Of a DNA stretch of 64,000 bases, positions 55,001-64,000 are shown piece after piece. Under the pieces are notes generated by a model. It made no database searches, was not told the origin of the DNA, and worked only from the letters and a program-made list of their open reading frames with translations. Within the stretch, counting starts at the first letter, position 1, and each line of letters begins with the position of its first letter. Both the position numbers and the translations under genes were made by a program. Origin of the DNA: Rostratula benghalensis (Eukaryota; Chordata; Aves; Charadriiformes; Rostratulidae); NCBI GenBank assembly GCA_013399305.1, contig VXAI01000028.1, positions 3,849,575 to 3,913,574 on the forward strand, given 5' to 3'.

Positions 55001-57349
55001 TCAGGATGAAGTAGCCTGGAGGTAGGAAGGAACAGATGTAGCTATGGCTCTGTGGCACTGAACTCTGTCCAGGCAAGCAGGCTGCCTACAGGAAACGTAT
55101 TATGTGTCTTCTATTAGAAAGGCTAAAGAAAATCAAGGAAAGGAGAAAAATAGTATTATCTCCTTCTCTCCTAGCCAACTCCACAAAATTAAGTTTTCAA
55201 AACCCTTTGGTTTAAAGTAGACATGGGAAACTGACTAGTGGCATTAGTGGGCACAGTCAACACACTGGAGGGAAGGGATGCCATCCAGAGGGACCTGGAC
55301 AGGCTTGAGAAGTGGGCCTGTGTGAACCTCATGAAGTTCAACCAAGCCAAGTGCAGCATCCTGCATCTGGCTCATGGAAATCCCAGGCAGAAATACAGGC
55401 TGGGTAGAGAATGGATGGAGAGCAGACCTGAGGAGAAGGACTTGGGGGATGTTCATGGATGATATGCTCAATGGTTAGAGTTGGAAGGCAGCTTAAAGAT
55501 CCATCCCCCTGCAGGGACACCTCCCACTAGACCAGGTTGTTCAAAGCCCCATCCAGCCTGGCCTTAAACACTTCCAGGGATGGGCAATCCCTAACTTTCC
55601 TGGGCTACCTGTTCCAGTGTCTCACCACCCTCACAGTAAAGAATATATTAGTAACTAACCTAAATCCCCCCCTCTTTCACTTAAAACCATTACCCCTCAT
55701 CCTATCACTGTACTCCCTGACAGAGTCCCTTCCCATCTCTCCTGTAGCCCCCTTTAGGTATTGGAAGGCTGCTATAAGGTCTTCCCAGAGCCTTCTCTTC
55801 TCCAGGCTGAACAACCCCGGTTCTTTCAGCCTTTCCTCACAGGAGAGGGGCTTCAGCCCTCTGATCATCTTTGTGGCCCTGTGCTGGACCAAATCCAACA
55901 GGTCCATGTCCTTCTTGTGCTGAGGACTCCAAAGCTGAATGCAGTAGGGTCTCACCAGAGTGGACTAGAGGGGCAGAATCACTTCCCTGGACCTGCTGGT
56001 CATACTTTTGATGCAGCCCAGGATGTGCTTGGCTTTCTGGACTGCCAGTGCACATTGCTAACTCATCCATGACTCTACAGTACCACAGACTTTCCAGAGA
56101 ACACTTATCAGATCCCCAAGTTTTTTACACAGCTCAGCACCATTTTTCCTTACCTTATATTGTTGTCTTTAGAAATCAAGACTGTTAAATGCCATGGAGT
56201 TTTTAATATTGCATATCTACAAATAGTTCGAACAATCCTGCTGCCAACTGAGGAAAAGTAAGAGTACTGTGAGTACTCAGCCTACTCTAAATTCCCCAGA
56301 AGCCTCAGAAGTTAGCAAAACAGTAGCAACACCACATGCAAAGAAAACAGGCAGAGCAGCAAAGAATTTGTGTGCTTTCAGTTTAAATCTACATGCACAG
56401 AAATCTATGGAAATTTGCTTGCTAATGACTTCAGTGAGATGTAAATCAGGACCTTTGGTCCCCTCTGTACTCAGCTGACACCACCTATTTTAATTACACC
56501 TATTTGGGGAAAACAGCATTTTTTTTCCCAGGACCTCCTGATTTTCTTTGACATCTCCTATTATCCCAAACTGGGGCAAAAAATTACCAATTGCAAGATT
56601 CACCACTGAGTAAAAAATCCAAAGTACTCCACTTTGGAGACATCAAAGTCATAGTGAAATGCTTTCTCTCAGTATTGTCAAAACATTTATACCATTAAAC
56701 AGTCTATAAAAATCAAAGATGCACTATTGCATTCTGTGAAGGTATGCTGAGTAGTCAAAACAAGAACATTAACATATGAGTGAAATGAGAAGTCAGAATA
56801 AAGCATCTCTGCAATCTTAAATGTTTCATAGGAATATATTTGATTTCATTCGAGTTTCCAAGGTTAAAATTTCAACAAAGCAGCATTTTCTGGAAAAAAA
56901 TCTGTCTGCAGAAAGCTTTTGATCTGTTTTACTGACTACAGTATTTAATTGAATTCAGAATGACTGATTGCATCATGGTAAGTTTTACATCTTGCTTTTA
57001 GGTCTGTATTATTCAGCCAGGAAATTATGCACGCTCTACAAAAATTCAGCCACCAGTCAGCGCTGAAGAGATTTGGAATGAACTCGGTGAAGAAGAAAAG
57101 GCAGTTTACAATAAGGAGTATGTCCAAGAGAGGGCAAACTTTTTCAACAGCATTCTCAGTGAAGGCAGCACTAACGGCAATGAAGTTGTCGATGCTATGG
57201 TTGATGCTTTAACATCTCCTGCACCCAAAGCACGGTACATGGTGGCGAAGCTGAAGGAAAAAGCACTGGTGTTTGTGTGTGCTTTATTCCCCACCATTGT
57301 GATGGATTCCGTTTTGTCTTATGCTCTGAGTAAAGTAAAGCTGGCATAG
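42556..57349 (+). CDS. BDH1-like: BDH1-like short-chain dehydrogenase/reductase (four coding exons)
   Basis: The joined exons 42556-42895, 50677-50829, 53535-53665 and 57002-57349 encode 323 residues; human BDH1 has 343. Residues 4-22 form a leucine-rich membrane anchor followed by RLWRR. The NAD(P)-binding motif TGCDSGFG is at 39-46, Asp92 in LQLDVT, NNAG at 120-123, the active-site Asn145 in DVNLLG, Ser171/172, and YSMTK with Tyr184 and Lys188. PGN at 214-216 follows. The [16 protein letters not shown] stretch and the carboxyl part ([11 protein letters not shown], then a [13 protein letters not shown] stretch) are closest to BDH1, which interconverts 3-hydroxybutyrate and acetoacetate with NAD in mitochondria. 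Here the amino terminus looks like an ER-type anchor, not a mitochondrial presequence, so substrate and location may differ; steroid or retinoid oxidoreduction is possible within this SDR group. The start is chosen because A is at -3 and the anchor follows directly. Confidence 0.88.
46357..46805 (+). mobile_element. CR1 LINE, 5'-truncated, in intron 1
   Basis: The sense strand shows the end of CR1 ORF2 and the 3' UTR in order: AAGATGATCAGAGGGATGGA, TTCAGCCTGGAGGAGG, GATAGGACGAGGGGTAATGG, CACTGGAACAGGTTGCC, then GGTTGGAACTTGATGATC and CTTCCAACTC at the 3' tip. The frame is broken, including by a 25-base tandem duplication at 46476-46525 and a stop soon after it. Confidence 0.9.
46476..46525. 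repeat. Perfect 25-base tandem duplication inside CR1
   Basis: The unit starting AGGCAGCCTACAGGAGAGCT (25 bases, ending GGAGA) is present twice back to back at 46476-46500 and 46501-46525. The CR1 family has it once. Confidence 0.9.
50677..50829 (+). CDS. BDH1-like: BDH1-like gene, coding exon 2
   Basis: This 153-base exon starts and ends in phase 1. It encodes residues 114-165 with NNAG (fold stability and cofactor contact) and the catalytic-tetrad asparagine in DVNLLG. The donor is AAGG then gtaatg at 50830. Its phase also fits the donor of the upstream exon at 11356. Confidence 0.92.
50830..53534 (+). other. Intron 2 of the BDH1-like gene
   Basis: This is a phase 1 intron of 2.7 kb, AT-rich and without recognisable repeats or exons. 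The acceptor is ctctttccag at 53534. Confidence 0.85.
53535..53665 (+). CDS. BDH1-like: BDH1-like gene, coding exon 3 (catalytic Ser-Tyr-Lys)
   Basis: This 131-base exon encodes residues 165-208. It contains Ser171/172, Tyr184 and Lys188 of the SDR active site ([13 protein letters not shown]) and the helix to FGVQ. The donor is the near-consensus TTCAG then gtaagt at 53666, and the exon ends in phase 0. Confidence 0.92.
55228..55463 (+). mobile_element. CR1 fragment, sense, 5' part of a rearranged copy
   Basis: The sense-strand CR1 reverse-transcriptase region reads ACACTGGAGGGAAGGGATGC, AGAGGGACCTGGACAGGCTT, TGAACCTCATGAAGTTCAAC and GAGGAGAAGGACTTGGGGG, with a short open frame at 55238-55462 ([20 protein letters not shown]). 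It stops abruptly at TCATGGATGA (55453-55462), exactly where the adjacent antisense piece begins in CR1 coordinates. Confidence 0.85.
55466..56085 (-). mobile_element. CR1 fragment, antisense, 3' part of the same rearranged copy
   Basis: The minus strand carries CR1 from just after the TCATGGATGA point to the 3' tip (near 55470), including a frame at 55677-55955 with [19 protein letters not shown] and [13 protein letters not shown]. The sense piece at 55228-55463 and this piece cover adjoining, not overlapping, parts of CR1. A 10-base inverted repeat TCATGGATGA / TCATCCATGA (55453-55462 and 56063-56072) brackets the segment. Confidence 0.85.
57002..57349 (+). CDS. BDH1-like: BDH1-like gene, last coding exon
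   Basis: It encodes residues 209-323 and the TAG stop at 57347. It carries PGN (after the last core strand), the acidic substrate-lid region [19 protein letters not shown], the [11 protein letters not shown] helix and a hydrophobic stretch ([18 protein letters not shown]) near the carboxyl end that may contact membrane. BDH1 also has a hydrophobic carboxyl region, which binds phosphatidylcholine; whether this protein does is unknown. Confidence 0.92.
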   Translation, partial: VCIIQPGNYARSTKIQPPVSAEEIWNELGEEEKAVYNKEYVQERANFFNSILSEGSTNGNEVVDAMVDALTSPAPKARYMVAKLKEKALVFVCALFPTIVMDSVLSYALSKVKLA

Positions 57350-58050
57350 CCTGTGTTGGTACTGTTGAGTGACTGGGGTGCGAGAATTTGTTAAAATGTG
57401 AAAGCTGGGGCTGAAACAAATACCCCCAGAAATCAGTATAATGACAATAATTAACTAATACAAACTTTGGAGGGTGTCCCTAGTCAGAACTGTCACTTAT
57501 TCATAGGGAAAATCATACAGGACCTCATGTAAAATTACTAAATTTGTCCAAGTAACTTTATTTCTCCCACGTGGAAAAAAAATATGGCTACTTAGGCTAC
57601 TTTAGGTATTACCTAGAAAATGTATGCCCCTTTTTCTAATGCAATAGCAGGTTACTCTGTTACAGACATGATGGGGACAAAATGGAGCATGTCCTACAGG
57701 GCAACTGCACACCTGAAATCATTACAGAAGACATGGAAATACCTTATTTGCTGGACCTAAGTAGTAATTTATCAGGAGTGATGGGAAGAGGTTAATGGAT
57801 AAGTCAGGAATGAGCAATAGACCTTGAAATACTTCAAATGGAGTTAAGCAGCTGTAGAAAGCTAGGAAGTGACAAATAATAAAGCTGCACTATGGAAACA
57901 GCATCTTGGCCAACAACACTTCAGTACTTTTTCAGGTGTTCTGGATAAATCTGTAACAAAGCCATTATGTCATGACTTCAGAAAATAAATAGCATATTCA
58001 ATTTAAAAATGAATATTCAATCCTAAATAAACTCTTTTGTCTAATGTCTG
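57350..58050 (+). terminator. 3' UTR with several polyadenylation signals
   Basis: AATAAA occurs at 57878-57883, 57984-57989, 58026-58031 and 58195-58200. The third is followed by a T/GT-rich stretch (CTCTTTTGTCTAATGTCTGG), as expected of a real cleavage site, so a 3' UTR of roughly 0.55-0.7 kb is likely. Which signal is used cannot be told from sequence. Confidence 0.65.
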
Positions 58051-60664
58051 GATTACTCAATGCATTAACCTAAAGTGTAGTCACAGAGCTAAACACCAGT
58101 GACAAATATCAGTGTGCAGTAACAACATGTAGCTTAGAAAGAATATATTCAGCTTGGAGCTCTGGTTTTGCTATTGTTATAGGGAACAATGTGTAATAAA
58201 AAAAAAATTAACATGAACAGGAAAATTTTAATAACAGGTATCTAATGAGAGTAATTGAGCACAGTGGCTTCATTAACAGTTTCCCATTAACTGTTGTGTA
58301 CAAGATTGATGGTTTCCACACACACAATTTTAAATTTGGCTTGGTTGTGGCATGACACAAAATCTAGGAATTCTGGCACCAAAAGAACCCAGAATAGCTG
58401 GGATAAGCTGTGGTGACATGGGTGGATACAGAGCAGCAGCATGGAGCATTAGCCTCCTCCAATGACAGGTCTCCTGTATCAGACTGAAGACCCTGATGAA
58501 GTTTACCAACTTAACTTTTTGGTCTGAAGCAGAAATGGCATCCTATCACTGGGAAGTTTTTCCTAATATATTTCATTAATTACAAAAGTTACTCTCTGTC
58601 ATGGTAAGTAATTAGGGGGTCCCTGAGTCAGGAATATGGGTGAGATGAGTAAACAGACTGACTGTTCCAGGACCTCTCCTGATAAACCCTCAGTGGAATT
58701 GCCATCTCACTGCACCTCTTTTAGACTGTGGAACATCTACTTGTCTTTCCAAATGCTGCACCCATCCCTGGAACTGGCATTGGCAAGAGGACAAGCTGGG
58801 GCTCCCACCTGTTCCACAGCAAGATTATCAGATGATTATCATCCCCTTTCCTCATTTAACCACAATGAGTGAGGCCAAGCAAGGGAATAGGAACAAGGCT
58901 TATTCCAACTGAACCAATTGATTTTGTGCACAGGAATTCCCCCTGCTTGACCTCAGGGATTTCAGCAGCCTTACACTGCTTTGGAAGAGTTGCTTTCATG
59001 CTCTTAGCCATTCTTTGTGCGGATTACCCCTCCTTACAGTAAGCAGCACTGAACTCAACAAGCAGCTTTGAAACCCAGATGATTCTCCATCAGGCCCATG
59101 ACCGGCCTAATGCTCCTCTCTGCCTTAGAGACAATACTGCTTCCCATTACACGGTTTCCCTTCTACTTGCATATCTAAAAGCTACTGCAGTAATTTGGCG
59201 ATGAAAGCCAGCACCACTAGATCTGCCTCCCAAATACCAACCACACGAAGTAACTTCCAACCAAAAATTTCTCCTTTACCTGCTGTGTATGAAGGGAACC
59301 ATATGATCAATATTTCAGTATCCTCATGTAACAACAGATAAGCATCAATGCAAAACTTTTATTCCTTTGTCTTGGGAGCTGAGAACTTGCAGTGCGTAGT
59401 ATCTCACATGGGACACACTGACAGGCCGGAGAAGAACATATGGGATAAATGAAGGCAGCTTGTGTTTTCATTGCTGTCTAACCTGTCAGCGTGGAAGCTA
59501 ACTGAAAAACAGCTACAAATTACTATCTTTCGTCTTCCCCCTCAGCTTTTTAATATTATGATCTGCATATAAAGAACTAATCAAGACAGAGTCAGAGCTT
59601 TAGTTATTAACAGGCCTGATGTACTCCCACTGAAAGTCATCTGGAACCCTCCCACTGAGTTATGTGTGTTCCAAGGCAGAGTGTTAGACAAGTACATGTC
59701 AAAAAAAGTAAGAGGAATAATTGGGAAGTGCACAATTGCTGGGCTGCTCCACCATCCTTTTTGTTACTCTGCCACTCCTCATTGGGTGATGAGTGCCTCC
59801 TTCCTACCCAGCAACCCTGAATTCAGCTTTATCTCAGGTCAAGTTAAAGTGCAGATGCGTACAAGAAGCTCGTATTTACAAAACCCAAAATAAGCAAGTG
59901 ACAGTGTTTTAGGAAAACTTAGGTGACAAAAACAAAAGAGGGAAAAAACAAACAAAGAACTTTATTGACACTACTCTTAAATCTGAAATGCTCCTCTCCA
60001 ATACCCAGCTAACGTGCTGCAGACGTTTTGCTGGGGTTGTTTTTTTACATAGCATTCATCTCAAATTGCATTCAACTGAGAGCTCCTTGGCAGAACGCAT
60101 TAGCTTTTATCACTACTCATCCTCTATAAGCCCAGCTGACAATTTGGGAAAAACTTTAACCACCACAAAAGAGATGCAGATTTCCTCCCAAGTCTCTTCT
60201 CCAGGGACACAGTGTCAAGGACCTAACAAGGATACCAATGTGGGTTGTAGAGCACTGTACCAGCCATGTGAGCATGCACTTCAAGCACGTGGATTTTAAA
60301 GAGGTTTGGTCAGGAGGCAGATTCCAGCCATTGTGGGGCTTTCTTACTAAGGACTTCAGTTATTTCATGGATTTTCTCTTCTGTGCAAGGGCTTATTCCT
60401 AAGAACGTATGTCACTTGGCAGAAAGAGTAAGCATTGTTTTTGACATCAAGCAATTACAGAAAGAATGTAAGGAAGAGCAAAGAAGCAACTAAATCATTT
60501 CAGTAAGTTGTTCATTGATCTGACGTGCATGAGATCATCAAAAAAGACACAGACTGAAGCCCAGGAAATACATACATAAAACAAGGAATAGCAGGATATT
60601 ACCTACCAGCAAAGTTTTGAGGTGGTTGTGCTGCTATGTGAAATAAAGACCATCTCCAGAAGTT

Positions 60665-60846
60665 CATTGTTCCTTCCTTGGCACAGGCTGCCAAGGGGGG
60701 TTATGGAGTCTCCTTCTCTGGAGATTTTCAAGACTGGCCTGGATGCAGTCCTGAGTAATGTGCTCTGGGCAATCCTGCTTTAGCAGAGGAGTTGGACTGG
60801 ATGATCTCCAGAAGTCCCCTCCAACAATTCCCTGACAATTCTAGGA
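60665..60846 (+). repeat. CR1 3' end, sense
   Basis: CR1 3' landmarks read in order: GGCACAGGCTGCCAAGGGG, GGAGTCTCCTTCTCTGGAGA, then GTTGGACTGGATGATCTCCA and CCCCTCCAACAATTC. Only about 180 bases remain. Confidence 0.85.
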
Positions 60847-62649
60847 GACTGCTCCCCTGCCTTGAGAGTGTGCAGGAACACTCTCATGACAGCTCCCCAG
60901 CCCAGGCTGTTCCAGAGGGTAGATCTGCACTTCTGCACTTACAGTGAGTGTTGATGCAGGAACCACCACCAGGTACACACACCTGCCCCCTCTGAGCAGC
61001 TGCAGCAGCACGGCGTTCCCACTGCAGCATTATGGACAGACTAGGCAGAGTTTCATTGACACTTAGCAATATTAACACCCTGATTTGATCTTACACCCCC
61101 TCAGTGTAACTCACAGCTAGCTGAAACAGACAACCTTCAGAATTAGCCAAATATGTTCAAGTTTGTGTCATTCTCCCAAACTGGCAAATCTGAATGAGAA
61201 GATTTTGGGTATAACACACCATGCAGCAGATCTTTTGCAGTAGGATCTGAATACAGAAAGATGATTAACAGTAACAATTACTTGCACAGTAACAGGCTTA
61301 AGTAAAAATCACGCAATCCCCAAGCACACCTTCCAGGTGAATCATCCAGGCCTATCATCTAGCCCAGCTCCTGCTGATGTCAGCAGGACTTTAGTGTCAA
61401 CAAGCACGAGAGACCTTATAGTGCAAAGCCTCCTTCCAGAGGTTGGCTCTGGGACATTTGTAGAGTCCTTGCACTTATACATCAGCATATAAAAACCAGC
61501 ACAATACAAAGACAGCAGGTGATAATTAAGGATGACAGCTATATTATTCCACTTGTTCCATACAGGGACTGTGCAGTGCTGTCAGTCTGGCACCTTCTCC
61601 TAGCACCGAACAGAACTTCACAGTATTTATATTTCGAACCCTTTGAAGCAGCTGTTCAGCAGTGAAATCTTTTCATGTGCAATTAGACCATTTTGGAGTT
61701 GTACAGTGAGCATAACAGTAAAGGGGGATTTACCTATCATGATGAAGCATGTATGTTGCAGGAGCAATTGAAGTTAGTGTTTAAGAGCGTGTATAACAAG
61801 GCGAAAACATGTATGGTTCTCAGTAATAAAGTAATAAATGTTCTTTAGAATAATTCCAGTTAGGAAATAATTTAATACTGATTATCTCCTTATCAGACGC
61901 TGTCACAGTGGGCAAAATGTGCTATGGGCTCCACAGCCCACATTCATCCAGGTAACAATGAAGCCAGTGGAGCACCTCTGGGATTGTCCCAGGAATGGAC
62001 ATTGCTCCTTCCTGACTGTGGTCCACTAGAGATATACCTGTGCGGTAGAAGGTACATGCTTAGAGCTCCCAGGACAGAGTGGCCTCAAGGCCACCCTAAG
62101 TTATGACATGACAAACTTGTGGGCAGCATTTCCCTCAGAAGACAGTTCAGGTGATGTGCAGTCACCCTGGTCTGTACCAAACTGTGAGAGAACTGTGGTT
62201 CAATTTTTACACCTTTTGTTCCTTAGTGCAGCCAGTTACATTCCTAACACCACTATCTTGCTTGTATTCTGCATTAGGCTTGGCACTCCTCTAAAACTGA
62301 GCTGTCAGCCAAAGAGAGCCCAACAGCTTGAAGCTTCAGACTTTAGAATAATTTTCTCTGATGAGCTGTATTTATCTCTAAAGGCAGAGAATACTTTAAG
62401 TTTCTGTAACAGGATTTTGATCCTATTTATTTTGGAGTTGTTGCTGTACCCTAATATCAGAGTAGCAGCCAGCAAGGCAGAGATGCTGTGCTCTTGAAGC
62501 CACAGTGCTTTGAAACACCCAGTACAACATTCAGCTGTTGAAAAAGGATGTTTTGCTTCTTGAATTATGAGTCCTAATTATCACTCTCAAAAAGTTCATG
62601 GAAAAAATTATCACTGTGAGAAAATAAATAAAGCATAACAATCTAAATT

Positions 62650-62666
62650 CCCCCCCCCTCCCCCCC
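62650..62666. repeat. C9-T-C7 run
   Basis: Nine C, one T and seven C are followed by AACACACATGCAC. It is a simple repeat that is G-rich on the minus strand. Confidence 0.9.
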
Positions 62667-63944
62667 AACACACATGCACTTATACCCATGTCCACAATCG
62701 GGGTGAAATAGCAAGTACCCACACTTGTTAAGGTCTGGTTCCCGAGTTTCCACAATTTCCAGAGTCAAGTTATGCAGGTGTTTCAAACAGGAGATATTTT
62801 CGTATTGGCCTACATTTAAACATACATGCGCTAGCTTTTCTAATGTGAATTTAATGTGTGCTGCTCTACATAGTGAAGAAACGGAGAACTCACCTTAGGC
62901 CAAGACACACATGTATCTTTGCTTGTGACAACAGCAAAAGCAAGAATTCTCACAGAAAACTCAGGGAAACATCTGCTGTACTGTGTCTGCAGCACCCATT
63001 TAGTGTGACCAAGGAGAAAGAGGAGAAGGGCCTGGACAAGACATTTTCCAAAGAGGAAAGCAATCCACCAAGGCAGAACAGTGGAAGACTAATAACCCAG
63101 TCAACTCACACTACAAAGTGCTAGCACAAAACAGCCACTGCATGAACTGTGCTCTTTGCAGGGGAAATAATAAAATGCTGTATGCTAAACCAATGTTTGC
63201 TATCACTGTGACTCACCACGCAGTCCTAAGCCGTGTGTTGCCTGCCTTTCCACATGTCAGACCTTCATCCAGCTGCGAGTCACCACTTCCCCAGCAGGAG
63301 AGATTCTGTATCAAAAAAAAAGGACAAACAAAAACCCCACAACTTGGTGGTTGAACTTCCTCATGCTGGAGGCGCTTTGCAAACAGTTCAACAACCAGCC
63401 TTGGCCAGGCAAAAGACAAGCAGCCTCCCCACCGCCATCAACCTAAGCCCAGTCATGGAGGCCACAGGGAGCAGTGGGTCCAGACGCTGTGGCGCTGAGG
63501 GAAAGGGCCAGAAAAGCACCAGGGAGACCCTGGGAAGCCCCAGTGTTACTCGGGCTTGCATTCCAGAATGACTTTTGCTTCCTCTCACACAGTTTTGAGT
63601 GTTTTCTCCCATTGTCGGTACTGGCGTTTAATTACCTCCCCCACCCCCCCCAAAAAATTAATAAACTGTTTTGTCCTTCCAGTCAGGTCTTCAGGTATTC
63701 AAGTCTAATGAGGCTTAATTTACTTCACAGTCCTACACAAACCCACCGGTGCCAGCTGGGAACTTGGGATACACAGAGACCTTGCCAGTCCATTTTTGAG
63801 GCCTGTGACTCCAGTAAAATTCGGCGGTGAAACCACTCGCCCAGCCCCGCTTTTCGCCGGGAGGGGAGGGAGGTAGGGCCGAGGTTGGGGAGAAGCGGCC
63901 GCCTGACACCGCTCCCGCTCGCCTGTTGCTAGTGCGGCCGCCCC

Positions 63945-63958
63945 GTTGTCACGGGAAC
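63945..63958 (+). promoter_or_regulatory. RFX X-box motif
   Basis: GTTGTCACGGGAAC fits the X-box pattern RYYNYYN(1-3)RRNRAC at every position, with a 2-base spacer. RFX factors bind this element in promoters of cilium genes. It lies 11 bases before the candidate ATG. Confidence 0.6.
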
Positions 63959-63969
63959 GGTGGGCGGCA

Positions 63970-63996
63970 ATGGCGGGCGCGGCCTACGCCGGCAGG
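63970..63996 (+). CDS. Candidate first coding exon of an unidentified gene (partial)
   Basis: ATG at 63970 has G at -3 and G at +4. Nine codons (MAGAAYAGR) follow to a possible donor AGG then gtaa at 63997, where the window ends. The setting (CpG island, X-box immediately upstream) supports a real first exon. With nine residues the product cannot be named. An alternative is that translation starts further right or that the exon does not end here. Confidence 0.4.
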
Positions 63997-64000
63997 GTAA

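Larger units (their letters stand above)
53666..57001 (+). other. Intron 3 of the BDH1-like gene
   Basis: This is a phase 0 intron of 3.3 kb. It contains a rearranged CR1 copy (55228-56085). The acceptor is cttgcttttag at 57001. No other exon is seen. Confidence 0.85.
58201..63814. other. Intergenic stretch
   Basis: Between the end of the BDH1-like gene and the next CpG island I see one CR1 3' end (60665-60846) and a C-rich run (62650-62666). Open frames are short and carry no recognisable domain. Confidence 0.6.
63815..64000 (+). promoter_or_regulatory. Start of a CpG island / promoter of the next gene
   Basis: CpG density rises abruptly from 63815 to the window end, with GCGGCCGC-type sequence at 63896 and 63934. 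It contains an X-box and an ATG in good context, so it is most likely a promoter directed to the right. It continues beyond the window. Confidence 0.75.

Noticed and set aside
55228..56085. Twin-priming (5' inversion) as the cause of the CR1 arrangement
   Set aside because: In twin priming the inverted piece is upstream of the 3' part on the element's own strand; here it is beyond the 3' tip, so in-place inversion fits better.
1..64000. CRISPR arrays, bacterial operons, tRNA or rRNA genes
   Set aside because: No regularly spaced repeats, no clustered bacterial-type genes and no recognisable tRNA or rRNA sequence were seen; the organisation is vertebrate.

Overview
This window looks like a stretch of a bird genome. 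The evidence is several CR1 LINE 3' ends, including the CR1 terminal repeat (ATTCTATG and close variants), exons that are short and widely spaced with GT/AG borders, CpG-island promoters set in AT-rich DNA, and no bacterial gene organisation. The species cannot be fixed from the sequence.

The one gene that can be read completely is on the + strand: a four-exon short-chain dehydrogenase/reductase (SDR) of the BDH1 / 17-beta-HSD2 / RDH type, closest by eye to 3-hydroxybutyrate dehydrogenase BDH1. Its coding exons are 42556-42895, 50677-50829, 53535-53665 and 57002-57349 (323 codons). Every junction is GT/AG and the frame is kept throughout. Exon 1 lies in a CpG island (about 42230-43060). The 3' UTR carries several AATAAA signals between 57878 and 58200.

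The main surprise is about 31 kb upstream. At 10960-11356 there is an intact 132-codon exon behind a TATA-like box. It aligns co-linearly with exon 1 of the SDR and ends at a donor of the same phase, so it could splice directly to exon 2 at 50677 and give a 342-residue protein. Its glycine-rich cofactor motif is degraded. I saw no second exon 2 between it and 42 kb. It is therefore either an alternative first exon or the remnant of a tandem duplicate.

Layout: 1-8.6 kb is gene-free with CR1 scraps and simple repeats. 8.6-9.1 kb is an orphan CpG island with a CTCF-like motif, followed by a possible exon at 9298-9461. 10.87-11.36 kb holds the TATA promoter and the upstream SDR exon. 11.4-42.2 kb is intronic or intergenic with old CR1 copies. 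42.2-58.2 kb is the BDH1-like gene, with CR1 copies in introns 1 and 3; the intron 3 copy appears to have had its 3' part inverted in place. 58.2-63.8 kb is intergenic. 63.8-64.0 kb is the start of another CpG island with a perfect RFX X-box just before an ATG, probably the first exon of a new + strand gene that runs off the window.
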